Positions 30,335 through 38,867 of a stretch of 64,000 nucleotides of DNA are shown in pieces. The notes under the pieces were generated by a model. The model worked only from the letters and a program-made list of their open reading frames with translations, was not told the DNA's origin and searched no databases. Origin of the DNA: Luteococcus sp048595755 (GTDB lineage Bacteria; Actinomycetota; Actinomycetes; Propionibacteriales; Propionibacteriaceae). The translations under genes were made by a program, and so were the position numbers. Position 1 is the first letter of the stretch, and every line of letters starts with the position of its first letter. The stretch covers positions 2,108,001-2,172,000 of the forward strand of contig NZ_CP184360.1 of assembly GCF_048595755.1 (NCBI RefSeq), written 5' to 3'.

Positions 30335-31482
30335 GCCGCAAGACCGCCGTGCACTTCGGTGCCGGGAACATTGGACGTGGTTTCGTCGGGCTGCTGCTCG
30401 ACGAGGCCGGATATGACCTGGTCTTCGCCGACGTCTCGGAGGCCTTGATCGACAACCTCAAGGCCGCCGAGAGCTACACCGTGCACGAGGTGGGTGAGGG
30501 CGGGCGCGACCACGTGATCAGCGGTTTCAAGGCCATCAACTCCACTACGGAGGCCGATGCCCTGACCGCCGCGATCGCCGAGGCCGAGATCGTCACCTGC
30601 GCCGTGGGCCCGAACATTCTCAAGTTCATCGCCCCGGCGATCCGGGCTGGGATCGATGCACGCCCGGCCGGGGCTGACAAGCTGGTGGTGATGGCCTGCG
30701 AGAATGCCATCAACGCCACCGACGGCCTCAAGGGATTCGTGCTGGGGGAGGACCCGGCCGACGTGGAGAGCAAGGCGATCTTCGCCAACACCGCGGTGGA
30801 CCGCATCGTCCCGAACCAGCCCGAGGGCATGGGGCTGGACGTGAACGTCGAGCCCTACTTCGAATGGGCCATCGAGGAGCCGGCCTTCGGAGGCAATGCG
30901 CCACAGATCCCCGGCGCGACCTATGTGGAGTCGTTGGCGCCCTACATCGAGCGCAAGCTGTTCACGGTGAACACCGGGCACGCGGCCACGGCCTACTTCG
31001 GCTACGGCGCGGGCATCGAGAAGATCTCCGATGTGCTGGCCCAGCCGGAACTCAAGGACAAGATCTACGCGGTGCTGGCCGAGACCAAGGCCTTGCTGGT
31101 GGCCAAGTACGGCTTCGAGCCCCAGGTGCAGGAGGCCTACGTCCAGAAGATCCTCAAGCGCTTCGCCAACCCCGAGCTGCCCGACACGGTGACCCGCGTC
31201 GGCCGTTCCCCCCTGCGCAAGCTCTCGCGCAAGGAGCGCTTCGTGGGGCCGGCCGCCGAGCTCGCCGAGCGCGGCTTGGAGTCGACGGCCCTGCAGCAGG
31301 CCATGCTGGGCGCGATGCTCTTCGACGTCGCCGAGGATCCGGAGGCGGTCAAGGTCGGTGAGATCCTGGCTGCCAACTCCGCCGAGGATGCCGTGGCCGA
31401 GCTGACCGGACTGGAGCCCAACCATCCGCTGTTCGCGCAGCTGGTGGAGGTTGCCACCCGGGCCAAGGCGCAGCGCGCCTGA
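30331..31482 (+). CDS. mtlD: mannitol-1-phosphate 5-dehydrogenase
   Basis: MtlD oxidises mannitol-1-phosphate to fructose-6-phosphate with NAD+, feeding glycolysis. The 383-residue protein starts SRKTAVHFGAGNIGRGFVG, a Rossmann NAD site, and contains KLFTVNTGHAATAYFGYG with the conserved substrate-binding Asn/His region. Length is normal. GTG start overlaps the mtlA stop. No mtlR or other regulator is adjacent, so control is probably through the palindromes before mtlA and catabolite signals. Confidence 0.96.
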   Translation: MSRKTAVHFGAGNIGRGFVGLLLDEAGYDLVFADVSEALIDNLKAAESYTVHEVGEGGRDHVISGFKAINSTTEADALTAAIAEAEIVTCAVGPNILKFIAPAIRAGIDARPAGADKLVVMACENAINATDGLKGFVLGEDPADVESKAIFANTAVDRIVPNQPEGMGLDVNVEPYFEWAIEEPAFGGNAPQIPGATYVESLAPYIERKLFTVNTGHAATAYFGYGAGIEKISDVLAQPELKDKIYAVLAETKALLVAKYGFEPQVQEAYVQKILKRFANPELPDTVTRVGRSPLRKLSRKERFVGPAAELAERGLESTALQQAMLGAMLFDVAEDPEAVKVGEILAANSAEDAVAELTGLEPNHPLFAQLVEVATRAKAQRA

Positions 31483-31494
31483 CCCACACCGATG

Positions 31495-31533
31495 GCCGAG
31501 CTTGACCCACACCGGTGGCCGAGCCTGTCGAGG
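31495..31533 (+). repeat. dispersed repeat copy after mtlD
   Basis: The right-arm sequence CCGAGCCTGTCGAGG is complete at 31519-31533. A truncated copy, CCGAGCTTG, lies 24 bp upstream within a direct repeat of GACCCACACCGRTGGCCGAG. No left arm is present. Confidence 0.8.
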
Positions 31534-31543
31534 CCATCACCCT

Positions 31544-31579
31544 GACGGTCGTCCCTTCCCTCGGGAGGGGGCGACCGTC
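31544..31579 (+). terminator. hairpin between mtlD and guaB
   Basis: GACGGTCG (31544-31551) pairs with CGACCGTC (31572-31579), and CCCTTCCC inside pairs with GGGAGGG. Confidence 0.6.
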
Positions 31580-31610
31580 GCGCGTGTGGGGAACTGTCGG
31601 CGGGCGCGGA

Positions 31611-31616
31611 TAGGAT
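31611..31616 (+). promoter_or_regulatory. -10 box upstream of guaB
   Basis: TAGGAT would place transcription start near 31623 and give a leader of about 25 nt with AAGGTGG as ribosome-binding site. Confidence 0.45.
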
Positions 31617-31647
31617 GGTTCCACTGTCTAGCGCGAAGGTGGTCCAG

Positions 31648-33198
31648 GTGTCCTACGAGCCGTCCGTCAACAATGTCCCGAGCAGCGAGCTGACCGGCTC
31701 CGGCGTTCCCGAGAAGTTCCTCCCCCTGGGCCTGACCTATGACGACGTGCTCCTCCTGCCGGGGGAGACCGACGTGATCCCGTCCGAGGTGGACACCACC
31801 GCCCAGTTGACGCGCGGGCTGCGGCTGCGCATCCCGTTGGTCTCGGCTGCGATGGACACCGTGACCGAGTCCCGCATGGCGATCGCGATGGCGCGTCAGG
31901 GCGGTCTGGGCATCCTGCACCGCAACCTGTCGATCCAGGACCAGGCCTACCAGGTGGATCTGGTGAAGCGGACCCAGACCGGACGCATCACCAATCCGGT
32001 GACCATCGGCCCCGACGCCACGCTGGAGGACCTGGACAACCTGTGCGGCCAGTACCGCATCTCCGGCCTGCCGGTCGTCGACCAGGAGAACCACCTGCTG
32101 GGCATCTGCACCAACCGCGACCTGCGCTTCACCCCGGTCGACGAGTGGGCCACCACCAAGGTCAGCGACGTGATGACCCACCAGCCGCTGTTCACCGGTC
32201 GTGACGACATCAGCAATGAGGAGGCCACCGCGCTGCTGCGGCAGAACAAGCGCGAGCGCCTGCCCCTGGTGGACGAGCAGAACCGTCTCACCGGGCTCAT
32301 CACCGTCAAGGACTTCGTGAAGTCCGAGCAGTTCCCCGACGCGTCGAAGGACCAGCAGGGACGTCTGCTGGTGGGGGCGGCCGTCGGCTACTTCGGTGAG
32401 GCCTGGGAGCGGGCCACCACCCTGATCGAGGCCGGTGTCGACGTGCTCGTGGTGGACACGGCGCACGGCCACGCCCGGTTGCTGCTCGACATGATCCGTC
32501 GCCTCAAGGCAGACCCGGCCACCCAGCACGTGCAGATCGTCGGCGGCAATGTCGCCACCCGTGACGGTGCGCAGGCCCTGGTCGACGCCGGTGCGGACGC
32601 CGTCAAGGTGGGCGTGGGCCCGGGCTCGATCTGCACCACCCGCGTGGTGGCAGGGGTTGGCGTGCCCCAGGTGACCGCGGTCTACGAGGCCGCCCAGGTC
32701 TGCCGTCCCGCCGGTGTCCCGGTGATCGCCGACGGTGGTCTGCAGTACTCCGGCGACATCGCCAAGGCGCTGGTGGCTGGCGCCTCCACCGTCATGGTGG
32801 GTTCGCTTCTGGCCGGCTGCGAGGAGAGCCCGGGTGAGACCGTGTTCATCTCCGGCAAGCAGTACAAGCAGTACCGCGGCATGGGATCGCTGGGTGCCAT
32901 GAGCAGCCGCGGCAAGAAGTCCTACTCCAAGGACCGCTACTTCCAGGCAGACGTGACCAGCGACGACCAGCTGATCCCCGAGGGGATCGAGGGCAATGTG
33001 CTCTACCGCGGCCCCGTCAGCCAGGTGGTGCACCAGCTGGTGGGCGGCCTGCACCAGTCGATGTTCTACGTGGGCTCCCGCAACCTGGACGAGCTCTACG
33101 AGCGGGGACGCTTCGTGCGGATCACGCCGGCCGGACTCAAGGAATCCCACCCGCACGACGTCGCCAACATCGCCGACGCCCCGAACTACTCGCGCTGA
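31648..33198 (+). CDS. guaB: IMP dehydrogenase
   Basis: GuaB oxidises IMP to XMP with NAD+, the committed step to GMP. The 516-residue protein has the N-terminal barrel segment LTYDDVLLLPGETDVIP, two CBS domains (about 120-235) inserted in the barrel, catalytic Cys329 in GVGPGSICTTRVVAG, IADGGLQYSGDIAKAL, and the active-site flap YRGMGSLGAM. The GTG at 31648, 5 nt after AAGGTGG, fits; the frame is open a little further upstream. It is the first of two IMPDH-family genes; guaA is 8 kb downstream. Confidence 0.96.
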   Translation: MSYEPSVNNVPSSELTGSGVPEKFLPLGLTYDDVLLLPGETDVIPSEVDTTAQLTRGLRLRIPLVSAAMDTVTESRMAIAMARQGGLGILHRNLSIQDQAYQVDLVKRTQTGRITNPVTIGPDATLEDLDNLCGQYRISGLPVVDQENHLLGICTNRDLRFTPVDEWATTKVSDVMTHQPLFTGRDDISNEEATALLRQNKRERLPLVDEQNRLTGLITVKDFVKSEQFPDASKDQQGRLLVGAAVGYFGEAWERATTLIEAGVDVLVVDTAHGHARLLLDMIRRLKADPATQHVQIVGGNVATRDGAQALVDAGADAVKVGVGPGSICTTRVVAGVGVPQVTAVYEAAQVCRPAGVPVIADGGLQYSGDIAKALVAGASTVMVGSLLAGCEESPGETVFISGKQYKQYRGMGSLGAMSSRGKKSYSKDRYFQADVTSDDQLIPEGIEGNVLYRGPVSQVVHQLVGGLHQSMFYVGSRNLDELYERGRFVRITPAGLKESHPHDVANIADAPNYSR

Positions 33199-33217
33199 GG
33201 CGCAGGAGAACCGACAC

Positions 33218-34321
33218 ATGTATGACTTTGGACGCAGCAAGCGCGCCACCCGGGCCTACGCCTTCGACGACATCTCGATGGTCCCCACCCGCCGCACCCG
33301 CGGCATCGACATGGTGAACCTGAGCTGGAAGATCGACGCGGTCACCTTCGACTTCCCGATCATCGGCGCTCCGATGGACTCCGTGATGAGCCCCGAGACG
33401 GCCATCACGATGGGGCGGCTGGGCGGTCTGGGGGTGCTGAACCTGGAGGGTCTGTGGACCCGCTATGAGGACCCGACACCCCTGTTCGAGCAGCTGGCCG
33501 CCATCGAGGATCGTTACGAGGCGACTCGCTTCCTGCAGAAGATCTACGCCGAGCCGGTCAAGGCGGAGCTCATCACGGAGCGGATGAGCCAGATTCGTGA
33601 GGCCGATGTGCCGGTGGCCGGCTCGCTGAGCCCGCAGAATGCGCGCGAGTTCAGCGACGTGGTGGAGAAGGTGGGTGTCGACTTCTTCGTGATCCGTGGC
33701 ACCACCGTCTCGGCCGAGCACGTCAGCGAGGCCACCGAGCCGCTGAACCTCAAGAAGTTCATCTACGACCTCGAGGTGCCCGTCATCGTGGGCGGCTGCG
33801 CCACCTACCGTAGCGCCCTGCACCTGATGCGCGCTGGCGCCGCCGGTGTGCTGGTGGGCTTCGGCGGCGGCGCCGCCCACACCACCCGCGACGTGCTGGG
33901 CATCGAGGTGCCGATGGCCTCGGCCATCGCCGACGTCGCCGAGGCCCGTCGTGACTACATGGACGAGTCGGGTGGCCGCTATGTGAACGTGATCGCCGAC
34001 GGTTCGGTGGGGCGTTCGGGCGACATCGCCAAGGCGATCGCCTGCGGCGCCGACGCCGTGATGGTGGGTGCGCCGTTGGCGCGGGCCGCGGAGGCACCCG
34101 GCAAGGGCTGGCATTGGGGCGCGGAGGCCTGGCACGAGTACCTGCCGCGTGGCGAGCGGGTCCACTTCGACCCGGTGGGCACCTTCGAGGAGGTCGTGGT
34201 CGGACCGTCGCACATCCCCGACGGCACCATGAACCTGGTCGGGGCACTGCGTCGTTCGATGGCCTCTTGCGGCTACACCGACGTCAAGGAGTTCCAGCGA
34301 ATCGAGCTGGTCACCCGCTGA
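33218..34321 (+). CDS. guaB3: GuaB3 family IMP dehydrogenase-related protein
   Basis: The 367-residue barrel is of the IMPDH/GMP reductase superfamily but lacks CBS domains. It keeps the core order: AFDDISMVPTRRTRGID at the front, FPIIGAPMDSVMS, and VIADGSVGRSGDIAKAIACG. The loop that carries the catalytic Cys in GuaB (GSICTTR) reads GAAHTTR here, so the Cys position is His. This is normal for the actinobacterial GuaB3 group, whose activity is not firmly established to my knowledge. AGGAG 9 nt before the ATG, 19 nt after the guaB stop, so the genes form an operon. Confidence 0.9.
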   Translation: MYDFGRSKRATRAYAFDDISMVPTRRTRGIDMVNLSWKIDAVTFDFPIIGAPMDSVMSPETAITMGRLGGLGVLNLEGLWTRYEDPTPLFEQLAAIEDRYEATRFLQKIYAEPVKAELITERMSQIREADVPVAGSLSPQNAREFSDVVEKVGVDFFVIRGTTVSAEHVSEATEPLNLKKFIYDLEVPVIVGGCATYRSALHLMRAGAAGVLVGFGGGAAHTTRDVLGIEVPMASAIADVAEARRDYMDESGGRYVNVIADGSVGRSGDIAKAIACGADAVMVGAPLARAAEAPGKGWHWGAEAWHEYLPRGERVHFDPVGTFEEVVVGPSHIPDGTMNLVGALRRSMASCGYTDVKEFQRIELVTR

Positions 34322-34333
34322 CCTTGGCGGTGG

Positions 34334-34348
34334 CCGAGCCTGTCGAGG
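34334..34348 (+). repeat. dispersed repeat copy after guaB3
   Basis: CCGAGCCTGTCGAGG, preceded by CGGTGG exactly as in the copy after mtlD. Single arm only. Confidence 0.85.
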
Positions 34349-34364
34349 CCCCGTCCGACCCATG

Positions 34365-34394
34365 GGCAGGCCCGCTCCTTGCAGCGGGCCTGCC
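34365..34394 (+). terminator. terminator after guaB-guaB3, abutting the next promoter
   Basis: Perfect 12-bp arms GGCAGGCCCGCT and AGCGGGCCTGCC enclose a 6-nt loop. The arm ends at 34394 and the TAGGCT -10 box of the chorismate mutase gene begins at 34395, so terminator and promoter overlap. Confidence 0.8.
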
Positions 34395-34400
34395 TAGGCT
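34395..34400 (+). promoter_or_regulatory. -10 box before chorismate mutase gene
   Basis: TAGGCT ends 6 nt before the ATG with no Shine-Dalgarno sequence; a leaderless start is likely. Confidence 0.5.
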
Positions 34401-34406
34401 GGTGCC

Positions 34407-34703
34407 ATGACTGAGGCCGCCGATCCCGAACTGCTGCGTCTTCGAGGCAGCATCGACAACCTCGACGCCGCCCTGGTGCACCTGCTGGCAGAGCGCTTCA
34501 AGGTGACCCAACGAGTGGGGGAGCTGAAGGCTTCCAAGGGCCTCCCGCCCGCCGACCCGGACCGCGAGAAGCGCCAGATCGAACGGCTCCGGGCCTTGGC
34601 CGTCGACGCCCAGTTGGACCCGGAGTTCGCCGAGAAGTTCCTCACCTTCATCGTCACCGAGGTGGTCCGCCACCACGAGCGGATCGCCAAGGATCACGCC
34701 TGA
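34407..34703 (+). CDS. chorismate mutase, AroQ class
   Basis: The 98-residue all-helical protein is a stand-alone AroQ chorismate mutase, which turns chorismate into prephenate for phenylalanine and tyrosine. The first helix LRLRGSIDNLDAALVHLLAERF carries the conserved Arg, and the RVGELKASKGLPPADPDREK turn supplies Lys and Arg for the active site. The C-terminal FLTFIVTEVVRHHERIA helix completes the fold. No other aromatic gene is adjacent. In actinobacteria such small enzymes can be activated by DAHP synthase; that is only a possibility here. Confidence 0.9.
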   Translation: MTEAADPELLRLRGSIDNLDAALVHLLAERFKVTQRVGELKASKGLPPADPDREKRQIERLRALAVDAQLDPEFAEKFLTFIVTEVVRHHERIAKDHA

Positions 34704-34732
34704 GGGAGCGTCCGGGTGACCCAGCGGCCACC

Positions 34733-34738
34733 TAGCGT
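34733..34738 (+). promoter_or_regulatory. -10 box before the 34746 gene
   Basis: TAGCGT ends 7 nt before the ATG at 34746 and favours that start over an in-frame GTG at 34716. Confidence 0.45.
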
Positions 34739-34745
34739 GTTGGCC

Positions 34746-35345
34746 ATGGAAGAGTTCTTTGCCTCCATCCAGCCCACACTCAACCAGAACCTGGCCGACG
34801 AGTTCGCCCTGCTGCTCGACGCCGTAGCCGGCCAGACGCCCTACGCCGGGGCCATTGCCACCGCCGAAGGGCTGGCTTGGCGCGTCGACCTCAACACCGA
34901 GGAGGCATTGGCCACCACCATTGACGTCGCCGGCCCGCGATACGCCGAACTCAACCTGGACCTTGACGAGGCCCAACTGCGTTGGTGGCCCGACGAGTGG
35001 CAGGCCGTCCCCGAAGACCCAGACACCGGCATGCGAAGGATCGCAAGCCCAACCGACGAGACATATGCCCTGGTCAGGAAGTATTTCGAGACGCTCGACC
35101 TGGACGGGGACGGCGTCTACGAAGAATGGCTGATGCAGGCAAGCCGGTTCTTGGCCCGCGGCCTGGGCTCCGACGAGGTGCGTCGCGTCTGGGCGGGGCG
35201 GAATGTGACGCCCTTCCTTGTGGTCACCGAGACCGACGGCGACGCCGGCCCGGCGCTGGAGGCCTTCCAGGAACTGAACGCCAGCCATCCCGACCAGGAG
35301 CGTTACCAGGAGGGCCTGCGCTACTGGCAGGAATACGCCGGCTGA
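34746..35345 (+). CDS. cytoplasmic protein of unknown function
   Basis: The 199-residue acidic protein has no signal peptide or membrane helix. It begins MEEFFASIQPTLNQNLADEF and contains TEEALATTIDVAGPRYAELN, RWWPDEWQAVPEDPDTGMRR and a conserved-looking FLVVTETDGDAGPALEAF. The overall look recalls DUF4303-type proteins that occur in toxin-immunity neighbourhoods, but that is a weak resemblance and no toxin gene is nearby. It is probably leaderless, and it converges with the regulator gene. No function is assigned. Confidence 0.7.
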   Translation: MEEFFASIQPTLNQNLADEFALLLDAVAGQTPYAGAIATAEGLAWRVDLNTEEALATTIDVAGPRYAELNLDLDEAQLRWWPDEWQAVPEDPDTGMRRIASPTDETYALVRKYFETLDLDGDGVYEEWLMQASRFLARGLGSDEVRRVWAGRNVTPFLVVTETDGDAGPALEAFQELNASHPDQERYQEGLRYWQEYAG

Positions 35346-35375
35346 CCAGGCGCTCTCTCCGTGGGAAGGCTTGGG

Positions 35376-35693
35376 CTACTGCTGGCTGAGCCGGCGGATG
35401 GCGTCCAGCTGCTCCCAGTGGCCCTTCAGCGCGGCACGCCCCGCGGGGGTGATCTCCTGCATGGTGCGGGGGAGCTTGCCCTGGAAGACCTTGGTGACCC
35501 GGATCAGTCCGGCCGCCTCCAATTTCGACAGGTGGCTCGACAGGTTTCCCTTGGTCAGTCCGAGTACCGACTGCAGGAACTGGAAGTCGGCCTCCTTCTG
35601 GCCCTCCAGCACGCTCAGGATGCCCAGTCGGGCCGGTTCGTGGACCAACTTGTCGACGGCGAGGTCCGGGGTCGGGATGTCATCGCTGCTCAT
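35376..35693 (-). CDS. winged-helix transcriptional regulator (HTH_27/ArsR-like)
   Basis: The 105-residue protein is a small winged-helix repressor: LVHEPARLGILSVLEGQKEA, then LTKGNLSSHLSKLEAAGLIR as recognition helix, and a wing QGKLPRTMQEITPAGRAAL. This layout is the MarR/ArsR-like HTH_27 type often paired with a small membrane protein. It starts 14 nt inside the end of the upstream membrane protein gene, so the two are translationally coupled. It probably binds the AAACCAGTTTGC repeats upstream of that gene. Confidence 0.86.
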   Translation of the reverse strand: MSSDDIPTPDLAVDKLVHEPARLGILSVLEGQKEADFQFLQSVLGLTKGNLSSHLSKLEAAGLIRVTKVFQGKLPRTMQEITPAGRAALKGHWEQLDAIRRLSQQ

Positions 35694-36252
35694 CGACGAC
35701 CCCCGGTCCCAGGACGCTGACCAGCCGCTGGTGGTCCACCAGCCCGATCACGACCAGCGGCACGGCCACGGTGCCCATGGCGAACCAGTGCGACGGGTGG
35801 TTGCCGAACAGGGGGATGAGGGCGCACAGGGTCAGCAGGATGCAGCTGATCCAGTGCCAGATCGTCAACCCGGTGTGGCGAAGCCCGGCCCACTCACCGA
35901 GCAGCATGAGGGGGCCGGCGACGAGCGGGGTCCACAACAATGGGCCGGGGTGCCAATGGTCGAAGCCGTTGGCGATGATGATCACGCCGATGGCGACGAG
36001 GGACAGCAGGAGCGTCCACAGACTCCGGGTGCGCGTGGTGCGGGCCTTGCCGTAGCGCTTTTCGTACCAGGCAGCCCCGAAGGCCGCACTGAGGCCACCG
36101 CCAATCGCCATCCAGATGAAGTCTCGATTGGCTGCCGCCAGGAGCACGGAAAGACCTGTGCCCACCGCAATCATCCCCTGCAGCATGTCGTAGTCCTTGC
36201 TCACGGCGATGCGTCGGCGCAGGTCGTCCGCCGGGTCTGAGGTGACGTTCAT
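35680..36252 (-). CDS. small multi-pass membrane protein of the regulator operon
   Basis: The 190-residue product has a short N-terminal cytoplasmic region (NVTSDPADDLRRRIAVSKDY) and then about six predicted membrane helices, for example MLQGMIAVGTGLSVLLAAAN, TLLLSLVAIGVIIIANGF and ISCILLTLCALIPLFG. No transport or enzyme motif is recognised. The partner regulator is translated from an overlapping start. AGGAGG before the ATG at 36252 sets the start. Role is unknown; membrane proteins of this kind with an HTH_27 partner often respond to membrane stress or starvation. Confidence 0.8.
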   Translation of the reverse strand: MNVTSDPADDLRRRIAVSKDYDMLQGMIAVGTGLSVLLAAANRDFIWMAIGGGLSAAFGAAWYEKRYGKARTTRTRSLWTLLLSLVAIGVIIIANGFDHWHPGPLLWTPLVAGPLMLLGEWAGLRHTGLTIWHWISCILLTLCALIPLFGNHPSHWFAMGTVAVPLVVIGLVDHQRLVSVLGPGVVDEQR

Positions 36253-36267
36253 GACAGCCTCCTGACT

Positions 36268-36314
36268 GCAAACTGGTTTATAATGCAAACCTAGCATCAG
36301 GCAAACCAGTTTGC
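36268..36314. promoter_or_regulatory. AT-rich promoter with inverted operator repeats
   Basis: GCAAACTGGTTT (36268-36279) and AAACCAGTTTGC (36303-36314) are exact inverted copies 23 bp apart. On the minus strand TTGCCT and TATAAA, 16 bp apart, lie between or within them, so a repressor at both sites would block the promoter. The 36268-36330 stretch is strikingly AT-rich for this genome. Confidence 0.65.
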
Positions 36315-36330
36315 AATACAAACCAGAGGG

Positions 36331-36396
36331 CTTCGACAGGCTCAGCCGCCGTGTAGGGGTCGACAGGCTCGGGGACGGCCCCCGAGCCTGTCGAGG
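36331..36396. repeat. three dispersed-repeat arms, hairpin between operon and GH3 gene
   Basis: CTTCGACAGGCTCAG (36331-36345), GTCGACAGGCTCGG (36360-36373) and CCGAGCCTGTCGAGG (36382-36396). The last two form a hairpin with perfect 14-bp arms (36361-36374, 36380-36393) and a 5-nt loop, which could terminate transcription of the leftward GH3 gene. Confidence 0.85.
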
Positions 36397-36400
36397 GGCC

Positions 36401-38656
36401 TCAGCGCACCTCGAAGCTCGTCGCCAGCTCCGCCGTCGACGAACCACCCACCCAGATGTCGAAGGTGCTGGGCTCCTGCACCCAGTCGCGCTCGGCGGCA
36501 TTCCAGTAGCGCAGCTGGTCCGGTCCGACCTCGAAGGTCAGCTCGCGGCTCTCGCCGGGGGCCAGATTCACGCGCTGGAAGCCCTTGAGTTCGCGCACTG
36601 GGCGAGAGGCGCTGCCGTACTGCTGGTGCAGGTAGAGCTGGGCCACCTCGTCGGCCTCGCGATCCGAGGTGTTGGTCAGGCGTACCGTCACCGTGGCCGT
36701 CTCGCCAACGCCCACCTGGGCGGGCTCCACGCGGACGTCCGAGTACTCGAAGCTGGCATAGGACAACCCATGGCCGAAGGGGTACAGCGGGGTGGAGGGC
36801 TCGTTCCAGTAGCGCTCGTGGGCACTTTCCGGCTGGAAGGTCGTGTAGTGCGAGAGCGTCATCGGCACCTGGCCAACGTTGCGCACCCAGGTGAAGGGCA
36901 GGCGCCCGGCGGGGGAGAGGTCGCCCACCAGCGCCGCGGCCACCGCCTCGCCGCCCCGGGTGCCCGGATACCAGGCCTGCAGGATGGCTGGCAGGTGCTC
37001 GTCGGGCCAACGCAGGTCGAGGGGGCGGGCCGACATCAGCACCAGCACCACGGGAATCCCGGTCGCGGCCAGTCGTTGCAACTGTTCCAGCTGGCGCCCC
37101 GGCAGGTCGAGCGAGCTCACCGAGGCCTTCTCGCCGGTCTGGTTCTGGCGCTGCCCTGCCACGACGACCACCACATCCGACGTGCGGGCCAGTTCCACGG
37201 CACGTTCGATCTCGGCGTCGTCGTCATAGCCCTCACCGGTGACGGTGGGCTCGGGCTCCATGGCGTCGAACATCGACGGGAAGATGCGGTCGGGGATGCT
37301 CGCCCCCGGTGCCCACGCGACCTCGACCTGCTCGCCCAGCCGGGCGCGCAGTCCGTCCAGGATCGTCACCGTCTCGGTCACGTCGAAGTCGAAGATCCAC
37401 GGTCCGAGCGAGTCGCGAGCGCTGTCGGCGAGCTGTCCCACGACGGCCACCTTGGTCAGGCTGGCCGGGTTGAGGGGCAGCAGGCCGTCATTCTTCAGCA
37501 GCACCAGGGACTTCTCGGCGGCGCGGCGGGCCACCTCACGGTGTGCCGGGTCGGCCAGCACCCGTGCGCTGCGAGCCTCGTCGGTCAGCGGGGCGTCGAA
37601 CAGTCCCAGCCGGAATTTGGCGGTCAGGACGCGGCGCACGGCCTGGTCCAGCTGCGCCTCGGTCACGGTGCCCTCGGCGATGGCGCGGGGCAGGCGTGAA
37701 TAGGCCGGATCGGTCATGGTCATCTCCATGTCGAGCCCCGCGTGCAGCGCCCGTGCGGCGGCATCGCCGAGGTCACGCGCATAGTGCTGGGTGGCCAGTG
37801 AACGCACGGCATTGGCATCGGAGACGACGAAGCCCTCGAAGCCCATCTCGTCGCGCAACACCTCGGTGAGCAGCCAGCGGTTCCCTGTGGCCGGAACCCC
37901 ATTGAGGTCCATGTAGGCGCTCATGATGTTGGCCGCACCGGCCTTGACCGCCGCGTGGAAAGGCGGCAGGTAGACATTCCACAGCTCGTTGTCGCTGATG
38001 TCGGAGTCCTCATAGTCGCGGCCACCCGTGGCCGCACCGTAACCGGCCAGGTGCTTGGGGCCGGCCAGCACGTGGGAGTCGTCCAGTCGCCCCTGCTCGT
38101 CGAACTCGCCCTGGAAGCCTCGCACCTGCGCCGCCGCCATCGCAGAACCGAGGAAGGGATCCTCGCCCGCCCCCTCGAACATGCGTCCCCAGCGAGGGTC
38201 GCGGGCGATGTCCACCATGGGGGCGAAGGTCCAGTGGATGCCGACGCTGCGCGCTTCGCGAGCGGCCACTTCCTGGCCCTGCCGGGCGGTCTCCGGGCAG
38301 AAGGAGGCGGCGAGGCCCAAGGGGGCGGGCATCACGGTGCGGAAGCCGTGGATCACGTCGAAGCCGAAGAGCAGGGGAATGCCGAAGGGAGATTTCTCGG
38401 TGGCGAGCCGCTGCAGCCGATTGGCGGTCTGCACGTCGCGGACGAAGAGCACCGAACCGGCGCGGCCCTCCACGATGGCCTGCTCCACCTCATTGGCATC
38501 GTTGTCCGGGTTGTCGCCAGCCGCCTCGGCGGAGCCGAAGTAGAAGAACTGACTGACCTGGCCGGCCTTCTGCTCGATGCTGAGCCTGCCCAGCAGGTCG
38601 TCGACTCTCTCGGCAATGGTCAGGTTGGGGTTTCGGAAGCCCTCGGTGCTGGTCAC
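36401..38656 (-). CDS. bglX: GH3 family beta-glucosidase
   Basis: The 751-residue enzyme hydrolyses beta-glucosides and has the BglX three-part layout: a (beta/alpha)8 domain (about 1-335), an alpha/beta sandwich (about 365-570) and a C-terminal fibronectin-III-like domain (about 640-745, ending TFDIWVGGSSTAELATSFEV). The nucleophile is the Asp in EGFVVSDANAV, and AGPKHLAGYGA and FGFDVIHGFRT are the substrate loops. There is no signal peptide, so it should act inside the cell on imported glucosides. GTG start with AAGGAGGG. The dispersed-repeat hairpin follows its stop. Confidence 0.93.
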   Translation of the reverse strand: MTSTEGFRNPNLTIAERVDDLLGRLSIEQKAGQVSQFFYFGSAEAAGDNPDNDANEVEQAIVEGRAGSVLFVRDVQTANRLQRLATEKSPFGIPLLFGFDVIHGFRTVMPAPLGLAASFCPETARQGQEVAAREARSVGIHWTFAPMVDIARDPRWGRMFEGAGEDPFLGSAMAAAQVRGFQGEFDEQGRLDDSHVLAGPKHLAGYGAATGGRDYEDSDISDNELWNVYLPPFHAAVKAGAANIMSAYMDLNGVPATGNRWLLTEVLRDEMGFEGFVVSDANAVRSLATQHYARDLGDAAARALHAGLDMEMTMTDPAYSRLPRAIAEGTVTEAQLDQAVRRVLTAKFRLGLFDAPLTDEARSARVLADPAHREVARRAAEKSLVLLKNDGLLPLNPASLTKVAVVGQLADSARDSLGPWIFDFDVTETVTILDGLRARLGEQVEVAWAPGASIPDRIFPSMFDAMEPEPTVTGEGYDDDAEIERAVELARTSDVVVVVAGQRQNQTGEKASVSSLDLPGRQLEQLQRLAATGIPVVLVLMSARPLDLRWPDEHLPAILQAWYPGTRGGEAVAAALVGDLSPAGRLPFTWVRNVGQVPMTLSHYTTFQPESAHERYWNEPSTPLYPFGHGLSYASFEYSDVRVEPAQVGVGETATVTVRLTNTSDREADEVAQLYLHQQYGSASRPVRELKGFQRVNLAPGESRELTFEVGPDQLRYWNAAERDWVQEPSTFDIWVGGSSTAELATSFEVR

Positions 38657-38867
38657 TGCACCCTCCTTGCTCGGGTGACGCCTCGGTGCGCCACTGTCCT
38701 ACCACTAGGTTAGTTGCTGGGGTGGGGCAGTGCACTGGGGGCGATCAGCTATCACGACCAGCTGGGGGAGATTTCTTGAATTGTGAGTCTTGCAAGGGAA
38801 AGCCGACGATCTGACCCCCTGCGTGGCCAAGGATGACAGTGTCATCAATGTCGATGACGCACCCCCA

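Noticed and set aside
34746..35345. Immunity protein of a toxin system
   Set aside because: The resemblance to DUF4303-type proteins is slight, and no toxin or secretion gene is nearby.
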